DNA of 64,000 nt from Neobacillus terrae (lineage in GTDB: Bacteria; Bacillota; Bacilli; Bacillales; Cytobacillaceae). Under the pieces are notes generated by a model. That model was not told the origin of the DNA and did not search any database. It was given only the letters and a program-made list of their open reading frames with translations. Location of the stretch: the NCBI RefSeq assembly GCF_011393025.1, contig NZ_JAAOEO010000008.1:62001-126000 (forward strand), in the 5' to 3' direction. Made by a program: the position numbers and the translations under genes. Of this stretch, positions 41,867 through 48,936 are shown piece by piece. Numbering within the stretch: position 1 is the stretch's first letter; each line of letters starts with the position of its first letter.

Positions 41867-42033
41867 CGGAATCCCCCTTGTTAATTAGTATTATGTTCTT
41901 TTCTCATTTTTCGACCCTTTTTCCCCTGTTGTTATAAGATTCGAGCAATTCATATGATTTATAACCATTTCTTCTTAACTGTAATCCTATTTTAACATAG
42001 CGAATACAAAATATTTTTTAAATTAATAAAAAC

Positions 42034-42059
42034 AGCCCGCAGATTTAGATCTGGGGGCA
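42034..42059 (-). terminator. Terminator of decapeptide-repeat gene
   Basis: GCCC(C)CAGAT / ATCTG(C)GGGC stem with CTAA loop; GTTTTTATT follows on the minus strand. Confidence 0.8.
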
Positions 42060-42114
42060 ATTTATTAGTTTTTTGCCTGGCCAACTGCCCTGCAATATCC
42101 TAAGAACAACTTCT

Positions 42115-42642
42115 TCAGCTTCCTGATTTAGGTTTAGGGGTTGCTGGGTAATATTGTCCTGATCCCATATGTGAGCCGCTCATTCCTGGATAACCCATCT
42201 GCGAACCCATTTGAGACCCCATTTGCGAACCGCCCATTCCTGGATATCCCATTTGCGAACCGCCCATTCCTGGATATCCCATCTGCGAACCGCCCATTCC
42301 TGGATATCCCATCTGCGAACCGCCCATTCCTGGATATCCCATCTGCGAGCCGCCCATTCCTGGATATCCCATCTGCGAGCCGCCCATTCCCGGATATCCC
42401 ATCTGCGAACCGCCCATTCCTGGATATCCCATCTGTGAGCCACCCATTCCCGGATATCCCATTTGCGAGCCGCCCATTCCTGGATATCCCATTTGCGAGC
42501 CGCCCATTCCCGGATATCCCATCTGCGAGCCGCCCATTCCCGGATATCCCATTTGCGAGCCGCCCATTCCTGGATATCCCATTTGCGAGCCGCCCATCAT
42601 TCCAGGATAACCTCCCATACCATATTGCCTATTTTCAGCCAT
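42115..42642 (-). CDS. Met/Gly/Tyr decapeptide-repeat protein, probable spore coat component
   Basis: A 175-residue protein that is nearly all tandem GGSQMGYPGM units: twelve exact copies plus degenerate ones at each end, with a short N-terminus (MAENRQYG) and the tail YYPATPKPKSGS. No signal peptide or membrane segment. ATG 42642 follows AGGAGGAG. A sigma-K-like promoter lies upstream, so I infer late mother-cell expression and a coat or crust role; Tyr could be cross-linked and Met could scavenge oxidants or bind metal. No known coat protein family is recognised. Confidence 0.7.
   Translation of the reverse strand: MAENRQYGMGGYPGMMGGSQMGYPGMGGSQMGYPGMGGSQMGYPGMGGSQMGYPGMGGSQMGYPGMGGSQMGYPGMGGSQMGYPGMGGSQMGYPGMGGSQMGYPGMGGSQMGYPGMGGSQMGYPGMGGSQMGYPGMGGSQMGSQMGSQMGYPGMSGSHMGSGQYYPATPKPKSGS
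42241..42600. repeat. 30-bp tandem repeats within coding sequence
   Basis: Twelve 30-bp units (plus strand: TGGATATCCCATNTGCGARC then CGCCCATTCC). Differences between units are almost all at third codon positions and do not alter the decapeptide. Confidence 0.95.
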
Positions 42643-42671
42643 TAAACTTCTCCTCCTAAAAAGATTCAAGA

Positions 42672-42698
42672 TAGTATATGTAAATAAAACATGACGGT
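42672..42698 (-). promoter_or_regulatory. Sigma-K-like promoter
   Basis: On the minus strand AC (42698-42697), 16 nt, CATATACTA (42680-42672), fitting the sigma-K pattern AC-N16-17-CATANNNTA. Confidence 0.55.
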
Positions 42699-42730
42699 AT
42701 GGTTGTCTACCCATATTGTATTTAAATAAA

Positions 42731-42757
42731 GTGAGCCAGGAATTCTGGCTCACTCTG
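42731..42757 (-). terminator. CAP lipoprotein terminator
   Basis: GTGAGCCAG / CTGGCTCAC stem with a 5-nt loop immediately after the stop at 42763; TTTATTT follows on the minus strand. Confidence 0.85.
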
Positions 42758-42762
42758 TTTTC

Positions 42763-43815
42763 TTATTTACCGATAAACATCTGTGACCAGTAGTTGCCGT
42801 TTTGGTCAAATCCTACCCCAATATTGGTAAAACTGCGGTTTAGAATATTAGCACGGTGGCCCGGGCTATTCATCCAAGCGTTTACTACCTCTTGAGGAGT
42901 TTTTTGTCCCATGGCTATATTCTCACCTGCGGAACTATAAGTCACCCCAAAGTCCCTCATCATATCAAATGGGGAACCATAAGTCGGACTGGTGTGTGAG
43001 AAGTAATGGTTCTTCTCCATGTCCACTGCTTTCTTTTGAGCTACACCGCTTAATTGTGTATCTGCTTTCAGAGCAGGAAGCCCATTTTGTTTCCTTTGAG
43101 CATTTGTTAAATCAATGACTTGCTGTGCAAACTGACTAATCCCTTGAGTTGTTTGTGTCTTACTTTGCGCAGGTGCCTGTGCTGCTGGCTTTTGCTGCTG
43201 TGTTGGCCGCTGAGCAGTTGGACCCTGTTGTGGTCCTGTTGGTCCCTGCTGCGGAGCAGGCTGGGCAGTTGGACCCTGCTGTGGTGCTGGCTGCTGAGAT
43301 GGGGTTCCCTGTTGAACCCTCGGTACGGATACAGAAGGTCTTTGCTGCTGGCCAAGACCCTGCGGCAACTCGCCTGCCTGACCCAATGTAAATGGAATAA
43401 ACTGATACTTAGCCATTTGGATTAACACAGCTCTAGTATGAGGATATTTGTTGCTATTCATATCAGTTTCCATTGAGGAAATGTTCAGCATATCTTTTCG
43501 GCCATTAAACCTGTCATCAAATCCCGCATTACGTCTGTTACCCTTATCATAATTCTCTGTCAGAGGCCCTGCATGGTCGATATCACGGTCATTCATATAT
43601 CGGTCATTCAGCCTGCTATTTGTATTATAACGTACATTATCAAAGCGGTCATTGACACGGCCGTTATTGTTATCACGATCAGGGTTGTAGCGGACATGAA
43701 GAGGTCCATTATTATTTCCCCTGTTGTTCATGTCATCATTTGCATTATTATTACACGCAGCCAGTCCCAGCATTAAAACAGGAGCGACCAGCACAGCGAG
43801 ATGCTTCTTTATCAA
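42763..43815 (-). CDS. CAP/SCP-domain lipoprotein, YkwD-like
   Basis: A 350-residue lipoprotein: signal with lipobox LAAC (LGLAACNNN), an Asn/Asp/Arg-rich region (24-110), a Pro/Gln-rich linker (about 150-215: QQGPTAQPAPQQ repeats) and a C-terminal CAP domain (225-350) with LTNAQRKQNGLPAL, KNHYFSHTSPTYGSPFDMM, SAGENIAMGQ and NSPGHRANILN. YkwD-type proteins are often spore- or wall-associated. TTG start with AGGGAGGA 7 nt upstream. It sits next to the coat-like repeat gene but has its own terminator. Confidence 0.88.
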   Translation of the reverse strand: MIKKHLAVLVAPVLMLGLAACNNNANDDMNNRGNNNGPLHVRYNPDRDNNNGRVNDRFDNVRYNTNSRLNDRYMNDRDIDHAGPLTENYDKGNRRNAGFDDRFNGRKDMLNISSMETDMNSNKYPHTRAVLIQMAKYQFIPFTLGQAGELPQGLGQQQRPSVSVPRVQQGTPSQQPAPQQGPTAQPAPQQGPTGPQQGPTAQRPTQQQKPAAQAPAQSKTQTTQGISQFAQQVIDLTNAQRKQNGLPALKADTQLSGVAQKKAVDMEKNHYFSHTSPTYGSPFDMMRDFGVTYSSAGENIAMGQKTPQEVVNAWMNSPGHRANILNRSFTNIGVGFDQNGNYWSQMFIGK

Positions 43816-43949
43816 TTTAAATTCCTCCCTTGCAATGATATGTTACCTTATTATTTTTCAATGTTTCTTCATAAAATATAGGTGGAAATTAAAGGCGCCG
43901 GAGAATAAAAAAAGGGAAGACTGCAGAGGTTATATGAAAAAGGAGTATT

Positions 43950-44669
43950 ATGAAAAAAATTATCGTAATCGTCTTACTGCTGTTCATTCCAAATCAAGCA
44001 TCTGCCGCTTCGAAAGCACCAATCCTGCTTTATCATTGGATCGATGAATATAATGGTTATGGACAAAAAGAATTGTATGTAACTCCTGAAAATTTTGAAA
44101 AGCAAATGGACTTTCTTAAGAAGAATGGATATACCTTATTAACCTTCGAACGTTTTGAAGAAATAGACAAAGTAAATAAACCCATTTTTATTACCTTTGA
44201 TGATGGCTGGAAAGACAATTTAAATGCCTTATCGGTATTTAAAAGACTAAAGGAAAAAAAATTTGCTCCGTCTGGCACCATTTTCGCTATTTCAGATTTT
44301 GTAGGAAGACCCGAAAGACTTTCAGCTTCGGAATTAAAATCTTTAGCTCACTCAGGCTATTTTTCGATACAATCCCACACAGCAACACATCCAAATTTAA
44401 CAAAAACAACAAATCTCGATTATGAGTTGAAACATTCAAAGGAAAAAATTGAGCAAATTACCGGAAAGCCCGTAATAGCGCTTGCCTATCCATATGGGAG
44501 TTATAACTCTAAAGTTGTTGCAGAAACAAAAAAATTTTATCAATATGGGCTTACAACAATTCCCGGACCTTTTGCAAAAAAACAATTACATGACGAGCTC
44601 TTCCTATTGCCCAGAATCTATGTAAACTATTCCACATCCCTTAAAGAATTTGCACAACTCGTGAAATAA
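43950..44669 (+). CDS. Secreted polysaccharide deacetylase (CE4)
   Basis: A 239-residue exported enzyme: signal peptide 1-20, then NodB homology domain with TFDDGWKDN (catalytic Asp and metal Asp), SHTATHPNL (metal His pair) and AYPYGSYN. ILLYHWIDE at the start is typical of the IcaB/PgaB/YxkH-type branch. It should remove N-acetyl groups from peptidoglycan or a surface polysaccharide outside the cell. AAAGGAG precedes the ATG. Monocistronic. Confidence 0.9.
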   Translation: MKKIIVIVLLLFIPNQASAASKAPILLYHWIDEYNGYGQKELYVTPENFEKQMDFLKKNGYTLLTFERFEEIDKVNKPIFITFDDGWKDNLNALSVFKRLKEKKFAPSGTIFAISDFVGRPERLSASELKSLAHSGYFSIQSHTATHPNLTKTTNLDYELKHSKEKIEQITGKPVIALAYPYGSYNSKVVAETKKFYQYGLTTIPGPFAKKQLHDELFLLPRIYVNYSTSLKEFAQLVK

Positions 44670-44724
44670 AAAGGTGAGTGGATCTGCTCTTTTAGTGCTG
44701 TGAGAGACTGTGATATAAACTTCA

Positions 44725-44860
44725 AGGACGAAAAATGCGCAAGGGGCCTCAATCGAGGTCCTTCATCAGGTCTTCCAAGAGGCAAAATGTTGATCAGGCG
44801 ACTTGAAACTGTCCTTCATCCAGCCTCTCAAGGACATAACTGCGCCTTGGGCTTAATAAG
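44725..44860. repeat. Imperfect inverted-repeat region
   Basis: AAGGACGAAAAATGCGCAAGG near 44727 and its partial complement TGCGCCTTGGGCTT near 44842 enclose further partial pairs (GGTCCTTCATCAGG; CTGTCCTTCATCC; CTCAAGGACA). No coding frame. It looks like another dispersed intergenic element or an RNA hairpin. Confidence 0.35.
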
Positions 44861-44948
44861 TTAATAAGAACCATTCACCCTAAATACAAAATAAAAAAGT
44901 GCCCATTAGGACACTACTGAAATTCATAATAAGGAAATTTCCCTGTAT

Positions 44949-45089
44949 TTAATAATTTAACGCCTTCCCCAATAGCTCTATATCTTTATAAATGGCTCTT
45001 TTGATGTCGTTATCGTTACAGTTTCTATAATCACTCATCAACCGGCCTAACTCTCGGATAAACATAAGGTTTTCAAAGTTGTCTGCCAT
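44949..45089 (-). CDS. Unknown 46-residue protein
   Basis: Starts MADNFENLMFIRELGRLMSD and ends ELLGKALNY; probably one amphipathic helical hairpin, soluble, acidic. AAAGAGGTG lies 6 nt before the ATG, so it looks like a real small gene. Not recognised; size resembles small sporulation or regulatory proteins of Bacillus. Confidence 0.5.
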   Translation of the reverse strand: MADNFENLMFIRELGRLMSDYRNCNDNDIKRAIYKDIELLGKALNY

Positions 45090-45360
45090 TTATGCACCTC
45101 TTTTCCTCAAACTATATATATATCGTTATTTCCCCTTTTTTACAAATTTTAACCGAATTGGGTTTTCCAATTATTTGCTATTTTCTATTTGGATTTAATG
45201 AAAAAATCCTGCTTTTGAGAGTTTATAGCACCTGACTTTCTTTCTATACCCGTTTGCTTGAAATCATTTTTAAAAGAACCTTTGCGTCCTGTAACTTTAA
45301 CTTCCCGATTGTTAGACCCATAAAACCGCATTAATCCCCCATCCCTAGATTAATTTTTCT
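45090..45360. other. Intergenic, nothing recognised
   Basis: A/T-rich region upstream of the 46-residue gene and downstream of the gene at 45361. No clear terminator, repeat or RNA seen. Confidence 0.3.
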
Positions 45361-45912
45361 CTATAGAACTTTCTTTAGGATTGCTGCATATTGCTCCAAT
45401 TCATTTAAAATTCTTTCACGGCTTTTTTTGCAATCACGCCAATTAGCCGGAACGATTCCTCTGTTGTCCCTTAAAGGCAAAACATCAATAACCTTATCCT
45501 CTGTGGCATAAATAGAGGCCAGTAAATAAAATCTTCGTGAAAAAAAGGATTTCCCCGCTAACATTATGTATTTGTAATTGGTGCCATTAAGTAATTGAAA
45601 TGCGGATCGAATAACAGCCTCCACTCCTTGTTCCCCCTCGTAAGCCGGTACCTTACAAAGTTTTTCCTTCTTTATGCCTTTTTCTGTTAAAAGCGGGGCA
45701 TAATACTCATATTCACTCATCCCAAGAAATGTATTAAACACATCAGGAATCATAACAATGCTTTTGTCATTATTCCTGTAATAATCAAATAATTGTTCAT
45801 TTAACTCCGGAAAGTGCCCGGGATGATAAAGAATAACATCAGGTCTTGAAAAGAGTCCTTTATTTTTCATAAAAATAAGCTCATCAATGCATTCGGTTGT
45901 TACTGGATTCAT
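45361..45912 (-). CDS. Unknown protein, possible YdcF/DUF218-like fold
   Basis: About 183 residues from ATG 45912 (GGGAG upstream, slightly long spacing; ATG 45930 is the alternative). The pattern of a hydrophobic strand DVILYHPGHFPEL, a mid-chain strand KSIVMIPDV, and YIMLAGKSFFSRRFYLLASIYA resembles the strand-loop-helix order of DUF218 proteins, where an Arg-rich helix follows a Gly/Ser loop. No membrane segment. The family call is tentative. It is divergent from the probable 6S RNA. Confidence 0.5.
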   Translation of the reverse strand: MNPVTTECIDELIFMKNKGLFSRPDVILYHPGHFPELNEQLFDYYRNNDKSIVMIPDVFNTFLGMSEYEYYAPLLTEKGIKKEKLCKVPAYEGEQGVEAVIRSAFQLLNGTNYKYIMLAGKSFFSRRFYLLASIYATEDKVIDVLPLRDNRGIVPANWRDCKKSRERILNELEQYAAILKKVL

Positions 45913-45929
45913 ATAGGTAACATCTCCCA

Positions 45930-45958
45930 TTGTATTTTTTAAAATTTCCGGGTAATAT
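45930..45958 (+). promoter_or_regulatory. Promoter of the probable 6S RNA
   Basis: TTGTAT (45930-45935), 17-nt spacer, TAATAT (45953-45958), placing the start point at about 45965-45967. Confidence 0.6.
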
Positions 45959-45966
45959 ATTAATAC

Positions 45967-46154
45967 AAGCTGCGTTGTTCGTACTCATAATAAAGTTTTA
46001 ACCTTTAAGCTGTAATAGGGAGTTTTAATTGAAATCGGAATGACAAGCCTCTGTCTATACGACAAGGAGGACATGCAGGATGGTTTCTGCGAACACCCAC
46101 TTTGAGGAGTGGTGGTTTAAAACTTTCTTATATTAACTACGGCAAATGCGGCTT
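45967..46154 (+). ncRNA. ssrS: Probable 6S RNA
   Basis: About 188 nt, no reading frame. The ends pair: AAGCTGCGTT (45967-45976) with AATGCGGCTT (46145-46154), then TCGT (45979-45982) with ACGG (46139-46142), giving the closing stem. Within are a purine/T-rich central region (AAAGTTTTAA / TTAAAACTTT can pair, 45992-46001 with 46117-46126) and two terminal hairpins (CCTCTGTC...GACAAGGAGG; CACCCACT...AGTGGTG). Length and the rod with a central bubble fit 6S RNA, which binds sigma-A RNA polymerase in stationary phase. Identification is from structure and general resemblance, not from an alignment. Confidence 0.62.
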
Positions 46155-46171
46155 CTTACTTAAAGCATTCA

Positions 46172-46201
46172 ACCAGTTCCTTAGTGGAACTGGTTTTTTA
46201 T
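46172..46201 (+). terminator. Terminator of the 6S-like RNA
   Basis: ACCAGTTCC / GGAACTGGT stem, 5-nt loop, then TTTTTTATTT. Confidence 0.88.
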
Positions 46202-46425
46202 TTATTTCTTTTTTTGAAGATAAATTTTTTTCTCTTTATTATTCAGAATTTTCTTGTTATGTTATAAATTAATTAGCCTTTTCCTTCCTTCAGAGCATTT
46301 TGGGGTACAATACTAGCGCTTTAGTTACTAGAAATAAAGGGCACAGGCACGTTAAGTTTTTAAATGATTACAATAAAAGGGGACTTTAAATACGGGAACC
46401 TATGGCCCATATAAGGAGGAGTTTC

Positions 46426-47409
46426 ATGCGGCCCATTATATTAGGTATTTTTGCAGCATTCTTTTTTGCCGTTACATTTATTTTAAACCGCTCAATGGAG
46501 CTGTCTGGAGGCAGCTGGCTATGGAGCGCTTCACTCAGGTATATTTTTATGATCCCTTTTCTCTTCGGAATCGTCCTGATGCGAAAAAATCTCCGTCAGC
46601 TATTTGATGTTATGCGCGAAAGACCCGCCCCATGGTTAATATGGAGTTTTGTAGGATTCGGACTCTTTTACGGACCTTTGTGCTTTGCCGCTGCATATTC
46701 ACCAGGGTGGCTGATTGCCGGAACCTGGCAGATAACTATCATCTCAGGTTCGCTTCTGGCCCCGTTATTTTTCGAGACAATAATATCTAAAAATGGCCCT
46801 CAAAAGCATCGAGGAAAAATTCCATTTAAAGGTCTTGCGATGTCGATGATCATTTTGCTTGGTATCGTACTTCTGCAAATTGAACAGGCAAAGGTAATTA
46901 CACTATCTGCATTATTGCTGGGTGTAATTCCTGTTATTCTTGCATCTTTTGCCTATCCGCTCGGAAACCGAAAAATGATGGACATTTGCCGTGGCCGTCT
47001 GGATGCCTACCAAAGGGTGCTTGGAATGACAATTGCCAGCCTGCCTTTCTGGCTGCTGCTCGCCCTTTATGGTTTCTTTGATTCCGGATTACCTGAATCC
47101 GGCCAGGTATATCAATCACTCCTTGTCGCAATAAGCTCAGGGGTAATTGCCACTGTTATCTTTTTTAAAGCAACAGACATGGTAAGAGGTAATATGCAAA
47201 AACTTGCAGCTGTAGAAGCAACCCAATCAATTGAAGTCTTATTTGCTCTGGCCGGTGAGCTGTTCTTCCTCGCTCTTCCAATGCCGTCACTCTTATCCTG
47301 GTGTGGCATGTTTGTCATCATTATGGGCATGGTTTTGCACAGCTATGTATCTCATAAGAAAAGCACAAGCGCCCGTTCAATGACGTATGGCCATTTGAAG
47401 AAAGGCTAA
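46426..47409 (+). CDS. Multidrug resistance efflux (DMT superfamily) transporter
   Basis: A 327-residue membrane protein with ten helices (EmrE-like PF13536 type: FILNRSMELSGGSWLWSASLRY; GLFYGPLCFAAAYSPGWLIAGTWQITI; QKLAAVEATQSIEVLFALAGEL). It should export drugs or metabolites with protons. ATG 46426 has AAGGAGG 6 nt upstream. The last ~18 codons (SHKKSTSARSM onwards) lie in a copy of interspersed repeat B, which also supplies the stop codon, so the native C-terminus seems to have been replaced. Confidence 0.82.
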   Translation: MRPIILGIFAAFFFAVTFILNRSMELSGGSWLWSASLRYIFMIPFLFGIVLMRKNLRQLFDVMRERPAPWLIWSFVGFGLFYGPLCFAAAYSPGWLIAGTWQITIISGSLLAPLFFETIISKNGPQKHRGKIPFKGLAMSMIILLGIVLLQIEQAKVITLSALLLGVIPVILASFAYPLGNRKMMDICRGRLDAYQRVLGMTIASLPFWLLLALYGFFDSGLPESGQVYQSLLVAISSGVIATVIFFKATDMVRGNMQKLAAVEATQSIEVLFALAGELFFLALPMPSLLSWCGMFVIIMGMVLHSYVSHKKSTSARSMTYGHLKKG

Positions 47410-47432
47410 GGTCGCCACGTCCAACTGTAAGT
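47357..47432. repeat. Repeat B copy overlapping the 3' end of the transporter gene
   Basis: AGAAAAGCACAAGCGCCCGTTCA starts inside the coding frame; GGTCGCCACGTCCAACTG follows the stop. The first part matches the conserved start of repeat B. Confidence 0.55.
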
Positions 47433-47443
47433 GCTTAATTACT

Positions 47444-47471
47444 TCCCGCCATAAGGCGGGTTTTTATTTTT
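47444..47471 (+). terminator. Transporter terminator
   Basis: CCCGCC-ATAA-GGCGGG followed by TTTTTATTTTT. Confidence 0.85.
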
Positions 47472-47491
47472 ATAAAACGTGATGATTAGGG

Positions 47492-47986
47492 CTATAAGCG
47501 CTGGGTATTAAACATATACTCAACAACCTTTATGGAGGTCGTTCGATAGATATCCTGAACGAAGTCAACATACTTCTCGTTCGTACTGGCTATGCCATGC
47601 TGCAGTAAAGCAGGCTCAAATCCTCTTTCCATAGCACCCTGATATGTAGCCTGGACACCATACTCCGCAGCAAAGCCGCAGATAAGCACCATACCAACAT
47701 TCAAATCCTTTAATATATTTTCAAGCTCTGTCTGCCAAAAAGCATTGGAGTATCTTTTAGAGATAAAAATATCTGTTTTATCTGCATCTAATTTTTCGTA
47801 TAAATCAAAAGCATGCGTGCCAACCCCTGCCTCTTCATCCTGTATAAAAATAATCGGCTGATCTGCTTCACGGAATTTTAAAATGGAGTAATTCACATAC
47901 CCCAAGATACCCTTCAGGCTTTTCTTACTTTCTTCCATAGCATAATAGGCGTTCTGCAAGTCAACAACTAAGAGAGCCGTTTTCAT
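47492..47986 (-). CDS. Isochorismatase-family protein lacking the catalytic Cys
   Basis: A 164-residue isochorismatase-like hydrolase fold. Asp9 (LLVVDLQNAYY) and Lys77 (FISKRYSNAF) of the catalytic triad are present, but the nucleophile position in the motif G-x-A-x-x-x-C-V-x-x-T reads GFAAEYGVQAT, with Gly110 where Cys belongs. Cys103 is seven residues earlier and not an obvious substitute. It may be an inactive or repurposed member (isochorismatase itself also lacks this Cys and uses another residue). GGAGATGG upstream. Monocistronic. Confidence 0.82.
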   Translation of the reverse strand: MKTALLVVDLQNAYYAMEESKKSLKGILGYVNYSILKFREADQPIIFIQDEEAGVGTHAFDLYEKLDADKTDIFISKRYSNAFWQTELENILKDLNVGMVLICGFAAEYGVQATYQGAMERGFEPALLQHGIASTNEKYVDFVQDIYRTTSIKVVEYMFNTQRL

Positions 47987-48133
47987 CTTAAATCCATCTC
48001 CTGTTCCAAAAATGTTTTCCCATTAATCATAGAAATAATTTACACATACGGCAAGCATGTTTACTCTTATAGATATACAAAAAGATTTAAATAGGCAATA
48101 ATCTAAATTAATAATTTTATGGGAGAGATAAAA

Positions 48134-48838
48134 ATGCGTGCAGGGAGAGTCATAGATCTATACCGTTATCCGGTAAAATCCATGGGAGGCGAGCGCTTAA
48201 ATGAAGTTCTCATTTCAGAACACGGAATCCCCGGTGACCGTTCATTTGCGTTCATGCTTGAGGATGAAAAGTATTTAACCGTTCAAAAGATGCCCAATCT
48301 GCTAACCTATCAGTCACAGCTGTCATCTATTCCAGGCAATGTTATTATTTCAAAGGACGCCAGGGAATATGAATGGAAAGATCCTGTGCTTTTTAAACAA
48401 ATTTCTTCCCAATCAGGAAGCATACTAAAACAGGTGTCCTTTAACACAGAAAAGGAAAGAGGGGCGTACTGGGAGGATCATGCTCTTATTATTACACGCT
48501 CCTCACTCAAAAAGTTTAGTGAAATGTGCGGGCTGGAAATACTTGATTTAAGGAGGTTCCGTCCAACTATAGTACTTGACCTTGATGATGATGTACCATT
48601 CGAAGAAGAACAGTGGATCGGCAAAGAATTATCCATTGGAGAAGCTAGGTTTAAAGTGAACCAGGGCTGTGAGCGGTGTTTCTACATAACAGTTGATCCA
48701 GAGGACCCATCGAAAATAAATCCTTCGATTTTAAAAACACTTGTCAGAGAGCGAAATACCATTTTTGGTGTTTATGCCTCCGTTGTGAAAACAGGAACCA
48801 TCAAAGAAGGAAGCGAAGTTATTGTTCATAATGATTAA
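48134..48838 (+). CDS. MOSC domain protein (MOSC_N plus MOSC)
   Basis: A 234-residue protein. MOSC_N beta-barrel (IDLYRYPVKSMGGERLNEVLISEHGIPGDRSF, residues 5-40) is followed by the MOSC domain (about 105-230) with RRFRPTIVLDLDD and the Cys motif NQGCERCFYITVDPE, the Moco-binding type Cys. Relatives (YiiM, mARC) bind molybdenum cofactor and reduce N-hydroxylated compounds. ATG 48134 has GGGAGAG upstream. The presence of a Moco enzyme elsewhere in the window shows the cofactor is made. Confidence 0.88.
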   Translation: MRAGRVIDLYRYPVKSMGGERLNEVLISEHGIPGDRSFAFMLEDEKYLTVQKMPNLLTYQSQLSSIPGNVIISKDAREYEWKDPVLFKQISSQSGSILKQVSFNTEKERGAYWEDHALIITRSSLKKFSEMCGLEILDLRRFRPTIVLDLDDDVPFEEEQWIGKELSIGEARFKVNQGCERCFYITVDPEDPSKINPSILKTLVRERNTIFGVYASVVKTGTIKEGSEVIVHND

Positions 48839-48878
48839 TGGTTCTCCCGTAAAAATCTGTAGTTTTCCAAACGACTAA

Positions 48879-48914
48879 AAAAGGAAGATGCTCCGATGCA
48901 TCTTCCTTTTTTTA
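48879..48914. terminator. Shared bidirectional terminator
   Basis: AAAAAAGGAAGATGC / GCATCTTCCTTTTTT with a TCCGAT loop between two convergent genes. Confidence 0.92.
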
Positions 48915-48936
48915 TAATCCAGCTTCAGCGCCGTTC

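Noticed and set aside
42141..42659. Long plus-strand frame opposite the decapeptide repeat gene
   Set aside because: A mirror of the 30-bp repeat; the minus strand has the ribosome-binding site, promoter and terminator, and shows silent-site variation.
45230..45330. Second c-di-GMP riboswitch on the minus strand
   Set aside because: A GGACGCAAAGG-like phrase occurs, but the other conserved GEMM segments (GGCAAAC and GGCCUAA) are missing.
46300..46425. Guanidine (ykkC) riboswitch before the DMT exporter
   Set aside because: Small hairpins are present but the conserved ykkC or mini-ykkC ACGR elements are not.
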